From positions 1-64,000 of the forward strand of contig NZ_PEBK01000003.1 of assembly GCF_002802905.1 (NCBI RefSeq): a stretch of 64,000 nucleotides of DNA. Reading direction: 5' to 3'. The translations under genes were made by a program, and so were the position numbers. The stretch comes from Bifidobacterium simiarum. GTDB taxonomy: Bacteria; Actinomycetota; Actinomycetes; Actinomycetales; Bifidobacteriaceae. Below, in pieces: positions 1 to 8,707 of this stretch (its first letter is position 1; each line of letters starts with the position of its first letter). The notes beneath the pieces were generated by a model that saw only the letters and a list, made by a program, of their open reading frames with translations, ran no database searches and had not been told where the DNA came from.

Positions 1-431
1 ATCTTGCCGTGGCCCTTGGCGATCATGCCCGGGATCACGGCCTTGGACACGATGAACGGGGCGTTGAGGTCGATGTCCACGACCTTGCGGAAGTCCTCCA
101 CGCTCATGTCCACCATGGGGATGCGCTTGATGATGCCCGCGTTGTTCACGAGGATGTCGGGCGTGGTGCCGAAGTCACGTTCGATGTCGGCGACGAGGCC
201 CTGCACGGCCTTTTCGTCGGTGACGTCGGCCACGTAGCCGTGTGCATCGATGCCGAGCTCCTTGTAGGCGGCGAGTCCCTTGTCCACGAGCTCCTGCTTG
301 ATGTCGTTGAATGCGATCTTCGCGCCGGCCTGGGCGAACGCGGTCGCGATGGCGAAGCCGATGCCGTAGGAGGCGCCGGTCACGAGGGCTACTTTGCCTT
401 CAAGGGAAAACTTAGTCATGTCGAATGCCAT
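1..431 (-). CDS. SDR oxidoreductase, gluconate 5-dehydrogenase/DhuD-like (partial, C-terminus outside window)
   Basis: The 143 visible residues start MAFDMTKFSLEGK and show a classical short-chain dehydrogenase: the NAD(P)-binding TGASYGIG near residues 18-25 and the NNAG motif near residue 90. The active-site YxxxK lies beyond the window edge. The start is set by AAGGA six bases upstream of ATG. Family members are usually named gluconate 5-dehydrogenase. Related proteins in glycosaminoglycan clusters of firmicutes (DhuD type) reduce the keto-uronate formed from unsaturated glucuronate to 2-keto-3-deoxygluconate. The GH88 gene of the same regulon makes that role attractive, but it is inference. 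A near-palindromic LacI-type operator lies upstream. Confidence 0.85.
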   Translation of the reverse strand, partial: MAFDMTKFSLEGKVALVTGASYGIGFAIATAFAQAGAKIAFNDIKQELVDKGLAAYKELGIDAHGYVADVTDEKAVQGLVADIERDFGTTPDILVNNAGIIKRIPMVDMSVEDFRKVVDIDLNAPFIVSKAVIPGMIAKGHGK

Positions 432-492
432 GGAATGTCCTTTCCGTAGATGGTGCGGCCGTTCCGACCGAACCAGCTCAATCACTATATCA

Positions 493-506
493 TGAAATCG
501 GTTTCA
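493..506. promoter_or_regulatory. LacI-type operator upstream of the SDR gene
   Basis: The site reads TGAAATCGGTTTCA, the exact reverse complement of the site before the AGE-family isomerase gene. It lies about 60 bases upstream of the SDR start and is one of seven related sites in this regulon. Confidence 0.7.
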
Positions 507-571
507 AAAGCAACCGGTGCCATATTGTCGTTGTTTGTTTTATGTCCCGCAACCTCGGGGATACCGTCAGG

Positions 572-1363
572 CTACTTCGCGTTTCGCCCGTAAGCCTCGA
601 GCTGCACCAGCGCCGCCCACGGCGAGGGATCGTCGGACTTCACCAGATCGCCGAGCTTCACCCAGGTCACGCCGCGCTCCGACACCGCGAACCGATGCGG
701 CTGATCGCTGCGTTCCATCGCCAGATCCTTGACGTCGCCGTTGGAGAACGTGAGCTTGGCGCTCACCCACCAGTTGTCGTGCGGGAAATCGGCTCGGGTG
801 ACCAGCACCACTTCGTCAAGATCCACGGGACGACCGAATTCCACGGTGATCTCGGCGTCGTCGCGCCCGTCGTTGCCCCAGGTGGCATACGGCCACACGC
901 CGTGCGAATCGTTCGCCGTCACGCCGTCGATGGCGTTGCGTGCGAAGAACACCGCCTCGCCGCGCGTCTCGGCATTGGCATGGGCGTGCGGGTAGCAGGT
1001 CTCGCAGTCATGCTGGTCGATCGGATTGGCCGCGAGGTTGCCGTAGGCGGCCTCCTCCTCGGCGGTCAGCGCCCTCAGCGACAGCATATGCCGTCCACCC
1101 TCGAACGCCTTGGGGCTGTAGGGGATCTTCGCGTCGCCGAACGGCACGTCGTACACCAGCCCAGTGCCCTTGAGCAGCACCGAGGCCTCATCCACCGCGT
1201 CGTCCACGCGGATCCGCCACATCTTTCCGGACTCGGGAACGGCGAATCGGATGCGATCGCCCTCCTCGTATTCACCATCCCACACCAGTACGGCGCGGTC
1301 GGCCGCCTCCGCCGATGCCTTGATCTCGCCATCGGCGTTTTCGACTGTGATGCTCAACGTCAT
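572..1363 (-). CDS. F5/8C-like carbohydrate-binding domain protein, no signal peptide
   Basis: This is a 263-residue protein with no signal peptide and no membrane segment, so it is probably cytoplasmic. The C-terminal half, from about ARNAIDG to the end, has the beta-sandwich look of F5/8 type C (discoidin) domains: NAIDG, then a conserved-looking TVEFGRPVDLDEVVLVTR strand pair, and a final tryptophan-rich part. The middle carries HDCETCYPHAHA, a possible metal-binding cluster. I chose the ATG at 1363 because AAAGG lies seven bases before it; an ATG five codons upstream lacks a ribosome site. Its operator at 1418-1431 puts it in the GH88 regulon. Its biochemical role is unknown. Confidence 0.7.
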   Translation of the reverse strand: MTLSITVENADGEIKASAEAADRAVLVWDGEYEEGDRIRFAVPESGKMWRIRVDDAVDEASVLLKGTGLVYDVPFGDAKIPYSPKAFEGGRHMLSLRALTAEEEAAYGNLAANPIDQHDCETCYPHAHANAETRGEAVFFARNAIDGVTANDSHGVWPYATWGNDGRDDAEITVEFGRPVDLDEVVLVTRADFPHDNWWVSAKLTFSNGDVKDLAMERSDQPHRFAVSERGVTWVKLGDLVKSDDPSPWAALVQLEAYGRNAK

Positions 1364-1417
1364 TGTCTGACCTTTCATACTCTGGTTTCACATGCCGGTC
1401 ATTCACATCATAAATTA

Positions 1418-1431
1418 TGAAACCGATTTCT
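1418..1431. promoter_or_regulatory. LacI-type operator upstream of the F5/8C-like gene
   Basis: TGAAACCGATTTCT, one mismatch from the site at 4091-4104, lies about 55 bases upstream of the start at 1363. Confidence 0.7.
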
Positions 1432-1504
1432 TGAAGAGGGCGTGTCGGGCCGATCCGACAGGTCACTCCCCCGGATGGCCCCTCCCCCGGCAGGCCCGGC
1501 GCAC

Positions 1505-2539
1505 TTACCCGGCGAATGGCAGCGCCGATCCGCGTTCCACGAATTCGCCGCGCACCGTCTCCAGCCGCGACTTCGGTGGCTCCTGACCGCCGCGCCGCGC
1601 CTGAATCTGCTCATACAGCATGGAGAACGCCCGCTCGCCGGTCTCCACGAAATTCTGGCTGTAGCTGGTCAGCGGCGGGGTCCACAGCGGACCGAACGTC
1701 CGGTTGTCGAATCCGACCACGCTTACGTCCTCGGGCACCCGCTTGCCCGCCTCGCGCAATCCCTTGATCACGGCGATCGCGGTTTCGTCGTTGCCCGCGA
1801 ACACGGCGGTGGCGTCATCGAATCCGGCGATGCGCCGCCCAGCCTCCACCGATTCGCTCAGATCGGTGGCCGAGACCTCGATCACCGGCGGCGCGGCGAT
1901 CCCCGCCTCCGCCATCGCGTCCCGCCATCCGTTGGTGCGGGTGTTGTCGCTCGGACCCTGCGGCCGGCCGACGTGATACACCGTCCGATGGCCCAGACCG
2001 AGCAGATAGCGGGTCATCAGATGCCCGCCCTCACGCTCGGAGTTGATGACCTGATACCGCCCCTCGCCGGCATTGCCGCCGACGATGACCAGCGGAATGT
2101 CGTCGGGGATGTACCGCAGGGCCTCGGCGCCGGCATGATCGTATTCGTACACCACCACGCCGGCGGGATTCGCGCCAAGCGCCATCTGCACGGTCGGCCG
2201 CACCTCATCCATGCGGTCCTCACTCAGCGTGGTCACGTTGAACAGATAGTTCCGCTCACGGGCGCCGTTCTCGACGCCGATGCTGGTCATGTTGGTGGAG
2301 AAGGTGCCGGAATTGGTGGCGAACACCATCACCGAGTCCATCTCCTTGTTCGCCAGGGCGCGGGCGACGACGCTGGGCTTGTACCCCAGCAGCTTGATGG
2401 CCTGGGCGATGCGTTCGCGCTTCTCCTCATTGACCTTGGCCGTACCGTTGAGATACCGGGATACCGTAGGCGCGGACACTCCGGCGAGCTTGGCCACGTC
2501 CTTGATCACCGGCGTGCTGCGTTGCGCGTTGCGGGGCAT
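1505..2539 (-). CDS. LacI-family transcriptional regulator
   Basis: The 344-residue protein has the LacI architecture: an N-terminal helix-turn-helix and hinge (residues 12-32, IKDVAKLAGVSAPTVSRYLN) and a periplasmic-binding-protein-like effector domain ending near DVSVVGFDN and the C-terminal core. AAAGGAG sits six bases upstream of ATG. It lies between two target genes of the TGAAACCGATTTCA regulon and has a shortened version of that site upstream of itself (2661-2673), which suggests autoregulation. A second LacI regulator at 4169-5338 is nearby, and which of the two reads which site cannot be told from sequence alone. Confidence 0.92.
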   Translation of the reverse strand: MPRNAQRSTPVIKDVAKLAGVSAPTVSRYLNGTAKVNEEKRERIAQAIKLLGYKPSVVARALANKEMDSVMVFATNSGTFSTNMTSIGVENGARERNYLFNVTTLSEDRMDEVRPTVQMALGANPAGVVVYEYDHAGAEALRYIPDDIPLVIVGGNAGEGRYQVINSEREGGHLMTRYLLGLGHRTVYHVGRPQGPSDNTRTNGWRDAMAEAGIAAPPVIEVSATDLSESVEAGRRIAGFDDATAVFAGNDETAIAVIKGLREAGKRVPEDVSVVGFDNRTFGPLWTPPLTSYSQNFVETGERAFSMLYEQIQARRGGQEPPKSRLETVRGEFVERGSALPFAG

Positions 2540-2660
2540 GATATCTCCTTTGGAACCTTGAAATACATTCGTACTGGCGAATACCGGCCAATCGAGCGTT
2601 CGACGAGCCGACGAATGAACCGACGTTCACCACAACCATAGACGGGGACGGGACGAACCG

Positions 2661-2673
2661 TGAAATCGTTTCA
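2661..2673. promoter_or_regulatory. Operator-like site upstream of the LacI gene (13-bp variant)
   Basis: TGAAATCGTTTCA is a palindrome one base shorter than the other sites in the regulon. It lies about 120 bases upstream of the LacI start at 2539. Confidence 0.5.
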
Positions 2674-2803
2674 TCGATCGTCCCGTCCGCCCGTACCGTC
2701 ACCGGTGGAGCCGACCGTCCTCGGCCGACGATCCACCGCCCAATCGACACTGTCTAGTCGATACTGTCTAATCGACGCCGATTGGCCGCCGCTTGGCCAC
2801 CGC

Positions 2804-4042
2804 TCACTTGGCCAGTTCGGCCTTGAGCGCGGGCGCGACGGAGACCGCCGGATCGAGCAGCGGGATGAGCGTGGCCTGCGTGGCGTGGTACAGGTCGGAC
2901 TTGCCGGGCCAGACGGTGTCGAGCACATGGTTGTCCTTGTCGAGCTGGTGGAACCAGGAGCCCTTGACGTGGTCGACGAGGTATTCGTCGATGTACTGCC
3001 AGAACTTCGCATACCAGTCCTTGTACTGCTGCTTGCCGGTGACCTTGGCAAGCGTGGCGGAGGCGTTGACGGCCTCGGCGAGCGTCCAATGCATGCGGTC
3101 GGTGACCACGGGGTTGCCGTCCCAATCGGTGGTGTAGGCCAGACCGATGGTGCCGTTGCGGTTCCAGGCGTCCTCGAGGGCGCGGTTGAACAGGTGCTCG
3201 GCGGCGTCGATCAACGCCTGCTTGCCGGCCTCATCACGGTCGGAGCTCAGCGCGTACTGGGTGATCAGACGCGACCATTCGATACCGTGGCCGGGCGTGG
3301 CGCCGAACGGCTTGAACTGGTCGTCGGGCTTGTCGCGGTTGCAGTCGAGGTCGGGCTGCCAGTCGGAGGTGAAGTGCTCGGGGATGCGCCAGCCGTTGTT
3401 GGACGCCCAGCCGACCACATGGTCGATGATGCGTCCGGCGCGGCGGCGGTACTCCTCGTCGCCGGTCACGTCAGCGACGGCGAGGAACGCCTCGGTGGTG
3501 TGCATGTTGGCATTGAGGCCGCGGTAGGGGTCAAGCTTGGTGAATTCGGTGTTCCAAGTGTCCACGGCAAGACCGGTTTCGTCATCCCAGAAGTGCTTGT
3601 TGTAGGCGTCGAGGGCCTTCTCGAGCAGTTCCGGCCCCTTCGGACGCCCGATCAGGGTGGCGGAGGTGCCGGCGAGGATCACGAACGCGTGGGCGTAGCA
3701 GATCTTGTCGGGAGCGGGCTTGCCGTCCCAGGTGATTTCGGGATACCAGCCGCCGTTGGCGTCGTCGTGCAGGTGGCCGAGCAGACCGTCGATCGCGACG
3801 TCGACCAGCTCTTCGGAGCCGGGATGGCCGAGCAGCGCGCCCAGCGAGTACACATGCGCCATTCGGCAGGTGATCCAGGTCTGGATGCCGTGGGAGGGGT
3901 CGGGGTTGCCGTCGGAGTCCAGCCAGGCGGATCCGCCGCCGGGGGCCGGGAACTTATGGCCGAATCCGAGCAGATTTTCGGTTTCGCGCTTCAGCAGGGC
4001 GCGGTTGGCGTCGGTGCCGTATTCGTATGCGTTGTCTGTCAT
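2804..4042 (-). CDS. AGE-superfamily sugar isomerase/epimerase (YihS/mannose isomerase-like)
   Basis: A 412-residue (alpha/alpha)6-barrel protein of the N-acylglucosamine 2-epimerase superfamily. The motifs NANMHTTEAF, ATPGHGIEWSRL and SDLYHATQA carry the histidines and tryptophan that form the active site of aldose-ketose isomerases such as YihS and D-mannose isomerase. Those enzymes interconvert mannose, fructose and lyxose or sulfoquinovose forms without cofactors; the true substrate here is unknown. I start at 4042 (MTDNAYEYG) because GGAG precedes it; an ATG at 4057 has no clear ribosome site. The regulon operator at 4091-4104 lies directly upstream. Confidence 0.85.
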   Translation of the reverse strand: MTDNAYEYGTDANRALLKRETENLLGFGHKFPAPGGGSAWLDSDGNPDPSHGIQTWITCRMAHVYSLGALLGHPGSEELVDVAIDGLLGHLHDDANGGWYPEITWDGKPAPDKICYAHAFVILAGTSATLIGRPKGPELLEKALDAYNKHFWDDETGLAVDTWNTEFTKLDPYRGLNANMHTTEAFLAVADVTGDEEYRRRAGRIIDHVVGWASNNGWRIPEHFTSDWQPDLDCNRDKPDDQFKPFGATPGHGIEWSRLITQYALSSDRDEAGKQALIDAAEHLFNRALEDAWNRNGTIGLAYTTDWDGNPVVTDRMHWTLAEAVNASATLAKVTGKQQYKDWYAKFWQYIDEYLVDHVKGSWFHQLDKDNHVLDTVWPGKSDLYHATQATLIPLLDPAVSVAPALKAELAK

Positions 4043-4090
4043 GGTCGTGCGCTCCATCGATCACAGGAAATCATTGCGGACACCATTATA

Positions 4091-4104
4091 TGAAACCGAT
4101 TTCA
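4091..4104. promoter_or_regulatory. LacI-type operator upstream of the AGE-family gene
   Basis: TGAAACCGATTTCA, 48 bases upstream of the isomerase start. It is the best reference copy of the motif in this regulon. Confidence 0.75.
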
Positions 4105-4168
4105 AACAATCAACCGGGACACACGACCAATCCAGCAGCCGAACGATCCGGCAGCCGAACGATCCGCC

Positions 4169-5338
4169 TCAGGACCGCCGCGGCACGGCCACCGACCCGC
4201 GGATGGCCAGATTGGTGGGCATGACGATGCTGGCGCCGGGATGCTCCAGCCCCACCCGCACGGCCATGCGGCCCATGTCGCCGAAGGGCGCGTGCACGGT
4301 GGTCATCGGCACGACGAGATCCTCGGCGAACGGCATGTCGTCGAAGCCGCCGACGGAGACGTCATCGGGCACCGATACGCCGAGCTTGCGCAGGCCGGCG
4401 ATCGAGAACAGCGCCATGGCATCGGTGACGGCCACCACCGCGGTGCAGTCGCTGGCGCCGGACTGCCACGAGGCCATCATGTTGGCCATTACCGTGGAAC
4501 GATCGTCGTCCAGCGGGATCTCGAAGCTCGGATCGTAGTCCAGCCCGGCCTCCTCCAGCGCCTTACGGAAGCCGCGGTACCGGGCCATGAACACGCTGGA
4601 GTTCTCACGCAGTCCCGCAAACATGAACTTCCGGTGGCCGAGCGAGATCATGTATTTCGTCAGCTCCTCCATGCCGGATTCGTTGGCATAGTCGACCACG
4701 GCGATATCCTGCGAAAGACCCATGCGGGGACGGGCCAGCACCACCAGCGTGGTGCCCACCGAGGCGAATTTCTCGACGTACTGGTCGAGCACGCCGTCGA
4801 AGGCGTTGCCGATGATGTCGGTGGCGGTGAGCACCACCACGCGCGGCCGCTGGGACAGCAGTTCGTTGAGCAGCGGTTCGGGCTCCGACCAGTTGCCGCC
4901 GGTGGAGATCAGCCGGAACACCATGTTGTGCGCCGCGGCCTCGCGTTCCACGCCGGCGGTCATCTCGCTGTAAGTACCGCCGACGATGCTGTCGACCACC
5001 AGCGTCACCGAATTGGGAGGCGTGGTCAGCGCCAGCGCATGCGCATTGGGGATGTATTCGAGATCGTCGATGGCCTTGCGCACCTTCGCCCGCGTGGCCT
5101 CGGACACCTTGGCATTACCACGCATCACCCTGGAGACCGTGGCCGTGGAGACGCCGGCCGCCGCGGCGATGTCGCGGATGTTCACGCGGCTGGTCTTCGC
5201 CGGCCCCTTGCGCGAGCCGGAAGCCCGCCCCCCAGCGGATACCGCGGAGCCGGACACGGCGGAGCCAGACAACACCGCGGAGCCGCCATCCACCTTCGGT
5301 ACGCCATCGGTTCCGGCCGGCACACTGCCATCGGTCAT
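4169..5338 (-). CDS. LacI-family transcriptional regulator
   Basis: This 389-residue LacI protein has a helix-turn-helix at about residues 53-72 (NIRDIAAAAGVSTATVSRVM), followed by a sugar-sensing domain with the usual VGGFDDMPFAEDL region near the C-terminus. The first 50 residues are a low-complexity Gly/Ser/Ala extension with short repeats (SGSAVSGSAVSAGG), unusual for the family. The start at 5338 has GAGGA upstream, though an in-frame ATG at 5356 is possible. It sits between the AGE gene and the transporter operon, and a degenerate operator (5361-5374) overlaps its promoter region. Confidence 0.9.
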   Translation of the reverse strand: MTDGSVPAGTDGVPKVDGGSAVLSGSAVSGSAVSAGGRASGSRKGPAKTSRVNIRDIAAAAGVSTATVSRVMRGNAKVSEATRAKVRKAIDDLEYIPNAHALALTTPPNSVTLVVDSIVGGTYSEMTAGVEREAAAHNMVFRLISTGGNWSEPEPLLNELLSQRPRVVVLTATDIIGNAFDGVLDQYVEKFASVGTTLVVLARPRMGLSQDIAVVDYANESGMEELTKYMISLGHRKFMFAGLRENSSVFMARYRGFRKALEEAGLDYDPSFEIPLDDDRSTVMANMMASWQSGASDCTAVVAVTDAMALFSIAGLRKLGVSVPDDVSVGGFDDMPFAEDLVVPMTTVHAPFGDMGRMAVRVGLEHPGASIVMPTNLAIRGSVAVPRRS

Positions 5339-5360
5339 GAACGTCAGTCCTCTCATGGTA

Positions 5361-5374
5361 TGAAACTAATTTCC
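5361..5374. promoter_or_regulatory. Degenerate LacI-type operator upstream of the second LacI gene
   Basis: TGAAACTAATTTCC keeps both outer half-sites of TGAAACCGATTTCA except the final base. Confidence 0.5.
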
Positions 5375-5559
5375 TTCCATTGTAAAAGCGGCTTTGACCA
5401 TCATCGGCATTGATGCGGTCATGATTGCGTTACAGGTCCCGAGCGCCACCGAATACGACAATGCGGCGGCATCCGCTCGGGACGCCGCCGCACCACCCAT
5501 CATTCATCCGCGATCACCGATCGGCCGCGACCACCGGTCACGATCACCGGCCGACCGAA

Positions 5560-6399
5560 TCACCCGACCAGCACGGACGAACCGATCCCATCCGGCACCC
5601 CAATCCGGTCCAGCGATCCAATCCGGTCCGCCCATGCGATCACCTCGCCGGCGAACCGTTCCGGCTCCTCCATGTGCAGGAAATGACCGTGGTCGCTCCC
5701 CCACACCGAGATCTCAACCGGCACCGAATCCGGATCGTTCTCCCGCTCGAAGTCGCCGCGCTCCTCCGTACGGTAGATGCCCAGTACGGGCCGGGTGCGC
5801 CGCGCCATCATCGGCCGCGAATCGCGCTTCAGTCCGAACGAATCGTCGTCGAGATACTCCGATTCGAAATAGTCGGCCAATGCCTTGGGATTGGTCCGCG
5901 GAATGTCGTCCACGATGGCCTGCCGGGCCTCCTGACCCAGATACGGGGAGAACGCGCCCTTGATGAACTCGCGCATCGTGCCGTAGGCGTCCGCCCGCAG
6001 AGCGGACAGCGTGCTGACGGACTGCGCGACATCCTCCGCGGAATCGTCGCCGCCGTAGGCCGGATCGATCACCACTTCGCCGGCCACCAGATCGGGGCGG
6101 TTCGCGTTCATCCACAGGGAGAGCTGTCCGCCCATCGAATGGGCGATCAGCAGGGCCGGATGCCCCGCCGGCACATGCGTTTCGATGTACCGGGCCAGAT
6201 CCTCGGAAGCGGATCGGATGGTCCACGGACCGTCGTCGAACCGTTCCGCGTGACCGGGAAGGGTGTACTCCAGCACATGCCAGTCCTTCGGCCAGACCAC
6301 CGGATCCCAGGAGTGGGGCGAGCCGCCCCACCCGTGGATCAGCACCGCATACACCGGTTCCGGCGTTCGGTCCTGATCCGTCGTCGATGCCGTCGTCAT
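5560..6399 (-). CDS. Alpha/beta-fold hydrolase
   Basis: The 279-residue protein has the oxyanion-hole segment LIHGWGGSPHSW near residue 20 and the nucleophile elbow IAHSMGGQ, with a likely catalytic His in the C-terminal GSDHGHFLH. No signal peptide is seen, so it should act in the cytoplasm, for example as an esterase on an imported, acylated sugar; that substrate is inference. It starts seven bases after the MalG-like permease gene and has AAGGGG upstream, so it is the last gene of the transporter operon. Confidence 0.85.
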   Translation of the reverse strand: MTTASTTDQDRTPEPVYAVLIHGWGGSPHSWDPVVWPKDWHVLEYTLPGHAERFDDGPWTIRSASEDLARYIETHVPAGHPALLIAHSMGGQLSLWMNANRPDLVAGEVVIDPAYGGDDSAEDVAQSVSTLSALRADAYGTMREFIKGAFSPYLGQEARQAIVDDIPRTNPKALADYFESEYLDDDSFGLKRDSRPMMARRTRPVLGIYRTEERGDFERENDPDSVPVEISVWGSDHGHFLHMEEPERFAGEVIAWADRIGSLDRIGVPDGIGSSVLVG

Positions 6400-6406
6400 T
6401 CGGAAC

Positions 6407-7297
6407 TCACCCCTTCACGCCGCCGAGGGCCACGCCGGACTTCCAGTAGCGCTGCATGGCGATCATCACCACGGCGAGCGGGATGATCGAGACCACCGCG
6501 CCGGCCAGTGCGATCGTGGTCGGATCGAACAGGGCGGTCTGCTTGGTCTGCATGAAGCTGTAGAGGCCGAGCGACAGGGTCCACTTGTCGGCGCCGCGCA
6601 GCATCACGATCGGCATGTAGAAGTTGTTCCAGTTGAGCACGAAGGTGAGGATGAAGATCGTGGCGGCCGGGGTGCTCAGCAGCGGCATGACGATCTGACG
6701 GAAGATGCGGAACTCACCGGCGCCGTCCACGCGGGCGGCCTCGAGCAGTTCGTCGGGCACCGCGCCGTCGATGTACGTCTTGGCGAGGTAGACGTCGAAG
6801 GCGTTGATGAAGAACGGCACCAGCACCGACCAGATGGTGTCGGTCATGTGCACCGAAGAGAACATCAGGTACAGCGGCATGGTGAGCAGGGCGGTGGGGA
6901 TCAGGAAGGAGAGCATGACCAGACCCATGCCGATGCCGCGGCCGGGGTACTGGTACTTACTCAGGCTGTAGCCGGCCATCAGCGAGATGACCATGCAGAT
7001 CAGGGAGCCGACGCCCGCGTACAGGATCGAATTCCACATCCACTTGAAGAACAGACCGTTCTCGTAGGTGAACAACTGCTGGAAGTTCTCCACCAGATTG
7101 ATGTGGTTGGCGAACCACAGGCCGTTGGTGTTGTACAGGTCGACGCGGCTCTTGGTGACGGAGACGACCAGCCACCACAGCGGGGCGAGGGCGTAGAAGG
7201 TCATGATGATCAGCACGACCATCACGCCGGTGCGGGTGCGCTTGGATTCGCCGATGCCCTTGGCGGAGCGCTTCGGCTGCATGACTTTCGTATTCAT
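6407..7297 (-). CDS. Carbohydrate ABC transporter permease, MalG type
   Basis: A 296-residue integral membrane protein with about six hydrophobic segments and the EAA loop (ELLEAARVDGAGEFRIFRQIVMP) that docks the ATPase. It pairs with the MalF-like protein encoded four bases upstream to form the membrane channel of an importer. No ATP-binding gene is present in the cluster, as is common in bifidobacteria, where a shared MsmK-like ATPase serves several importers. AGAAAGAAG precedes the ATG at 7297. Confidence 0.93.
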   Translation of the reverse strand: MNTKVMQPKRSAKGIGESKRTRTGVMVVLIIMTFYALAPLWWLVVSVTKSRVDLYNTNGLWFANHINLVENFQQLFTYENGLFFKWMWNSILYAGVGSLICMVISLMAGYSLSKYQYPGRGIGMGLVMLSFLIPTALLTMPLYLMFSSVHMTDTIWSVLVPFFINAFDVYLAKTYIDGAVPDELLEAARVDGAGEFRIFRQIVMPLLSTPAATIFILTFVLNWNNFYMPIVMLRGADKWTLSLGLYSFMQTKQTALFDPTTIALAGAVVSIIPLAVVMIAMQRYWKSGVALGGVKG

Positions 7298-7301
7298 CGC
7301 A

Positions 7302-8297
7302 TTACTTCTTTCTGTTCGTGAAGCCGTAGATCAGGGCGGAGAGGATGCCGATCACGATGGCGAGGATCACCGAGAGCGCGGCCGCGTAGTTGTAGTCGCC
7401 GCCGGCGGTGAACGTGTAGTTGTAGATCGTCATGATCGGTGTGAAGTTCGCCGTCACGGTTTGCGGCGAGGCCGATCGGAACAGCAGCGGTTGGTCGAAC
7501 AGCTGCAGCATGCCGATGAACGAGAGCAGACCGGTGAGCAGCAGCGTGCCCTTGACCTGCGGGATCTTGATGGACCAGGCGATGCGGAACTCGTTGGCGC
7601 CGTCGATGCGGGCCGCCTCGAGCAGGGACGGATCGAGCGCGGTGAGCGAGCCGTAGAGGATCAGCATGTTGAAGCCGACCTGGGTCCACAGCAGCAGGTT
7701 GGCCATGGAGACCCACAGCATCTGGGAGCTGAAGAAGTTGACGTCCGCGCCGAAGAGCAGGAAGAACTTGCGCAGCGGGCCGATGTCGGGCGAGTAGAGG
7801 TAGACCCACATCAGGGTGGAGACGATGGTCGGCACCATGTACGGGATCAGCAGCAGGAAGCGGAAGGTCTTCTTGGCGCGGGCCTTGGCGGTGTCGATGA
7901 GCAGCGCCTCGGCGAGCGCGAAGCCCATGATGATCGGCACGATGATGACGGAGGCGATGCCCACGCGGATCATGCCCATCCAGAAGTCGTGGTCCTGGAA
8001 GGCCCGGACGTACTGTTCGAGGCCGGAGAAGTGCAGGGTGGGCTCGCCGATGCCGAGGCCGCTGGACTGTTTGCGGAACAGGCTTTCGTAGACCGCGTAG
8101 ATGAGCGGGATGATGAAGATGAAGAGGAAGCCGACGAAGAACGGGACGCCGAACATGGCTCCCTTGAGACCGAGCCTACGACGCCATGACGGCGTTTGGT
8201 TGGCGCGGCTGCCGCTGGAGACGGCATGGGCCTTTCTGGACGTGACGTCCGCTGCCTTGACGGGAGCGGCGGTCGCCGTGCTGCTGGTGACGCTCAC
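7302..8297 (-). CDS. Carbohydrate ABC transporter permease, MalF type
   Basis: A 331-residue permease with a basic cytoplasmic N-terminus (residues 1-46), about six membrane segments and the EAA loop LLEAARIDGANEFRIAWSIKIP. It begins with GTG preceded by AGGAG at six bases. It is separated from the binding-protein gene by 410 bases containing a strong hairpin, typical where the binding protein is made in excess over the permeases. Confidence 0.92.
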   Translation of the reverse strand: MSVTSSTATAAPVKAADVTSRKAHAVSSGSRANQTPSWRRRLGLKGAMFGVPFFVGFLFIFIIPLIYAVYESLFRKQSSGLGIGEPTLHFSGLEQYVRAFQDHDFWMGMIRVGIASVIIVPIIMGFALAEALLIDTAKARAKKTFRFLLLIPYMVPTIVSTLMWVYLYSPDIGPLRKFFLLFGADVNFFSSQMLWVSMANLLLWTQVGFNMLILYGSLTALDPSLLEAARIDGANEFRIAWSIKIPQVKGTLLLTGLLSFIGMLQLFDQPLLFRSASPQTVTANFTPIMTIYNYTFTAGGDYNYAAALSVILAIVIGILSALIYGFTNRKK

Positions 8298-8606
8298 GAT
8301 GTGCTCCTAACGAATGAGTGATGGATGATGGATGGAAATGGGTGGAAATCTGGGTGCCGATGGGCCCGATGGGCGCGAGGGGCGCCGACCGCCGGTGGCG
8401 GCCGATGTCGGATGCGGAACGGTGCCGGATACGGAACGTGGCATCGGGCGGGATCAGGATCGGTTGAATCGGGCGGGACCGGTTGCGTGGGATTGCGCGG
8501 GTCTGATGGGGATCGGTCCCCGGAATCGTCTGAACCGCCGGCGGCGTCCGATCGCCGCTTCGGTTGGTTTGGTTGTTGGTTGTTTGGTTGTTGATTGGGC
8601 AATAGA

Positions 8607-8646
8607 GAAGCGGCGGGGCGGTTGTGTGGTGTTGCCCCGCCGCTTC
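8607..8646 (-). terminator. Strong hairpin between binding-protein and permease genes
   Basis: A perfect 13-bp stem (GAAGCGGCGGGGC pairing with GCCCCGCCGCTTC) follows the binding-protein gene by 61 bases. There is no long U-run, so it may stabilise the upstream message or cause partial termination before malF. The rest of the 8298-8707 gap shows no gene. Confidence 0.65.
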
Positions 8647-8707
8647 TATGGAGGAAGGAGTTATGAAGAGAGGTTCGCTATCTGATGGTTGGTTATGGCG
8701 GCTCCTA

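Noticed and set aside
8332-8685. Short open frames in the binding-protein/permease gap
   Set aside because: No ribosome sites and composition of non-coding GC-rich DNA; the segment contains the hairpin at 8607-8646.
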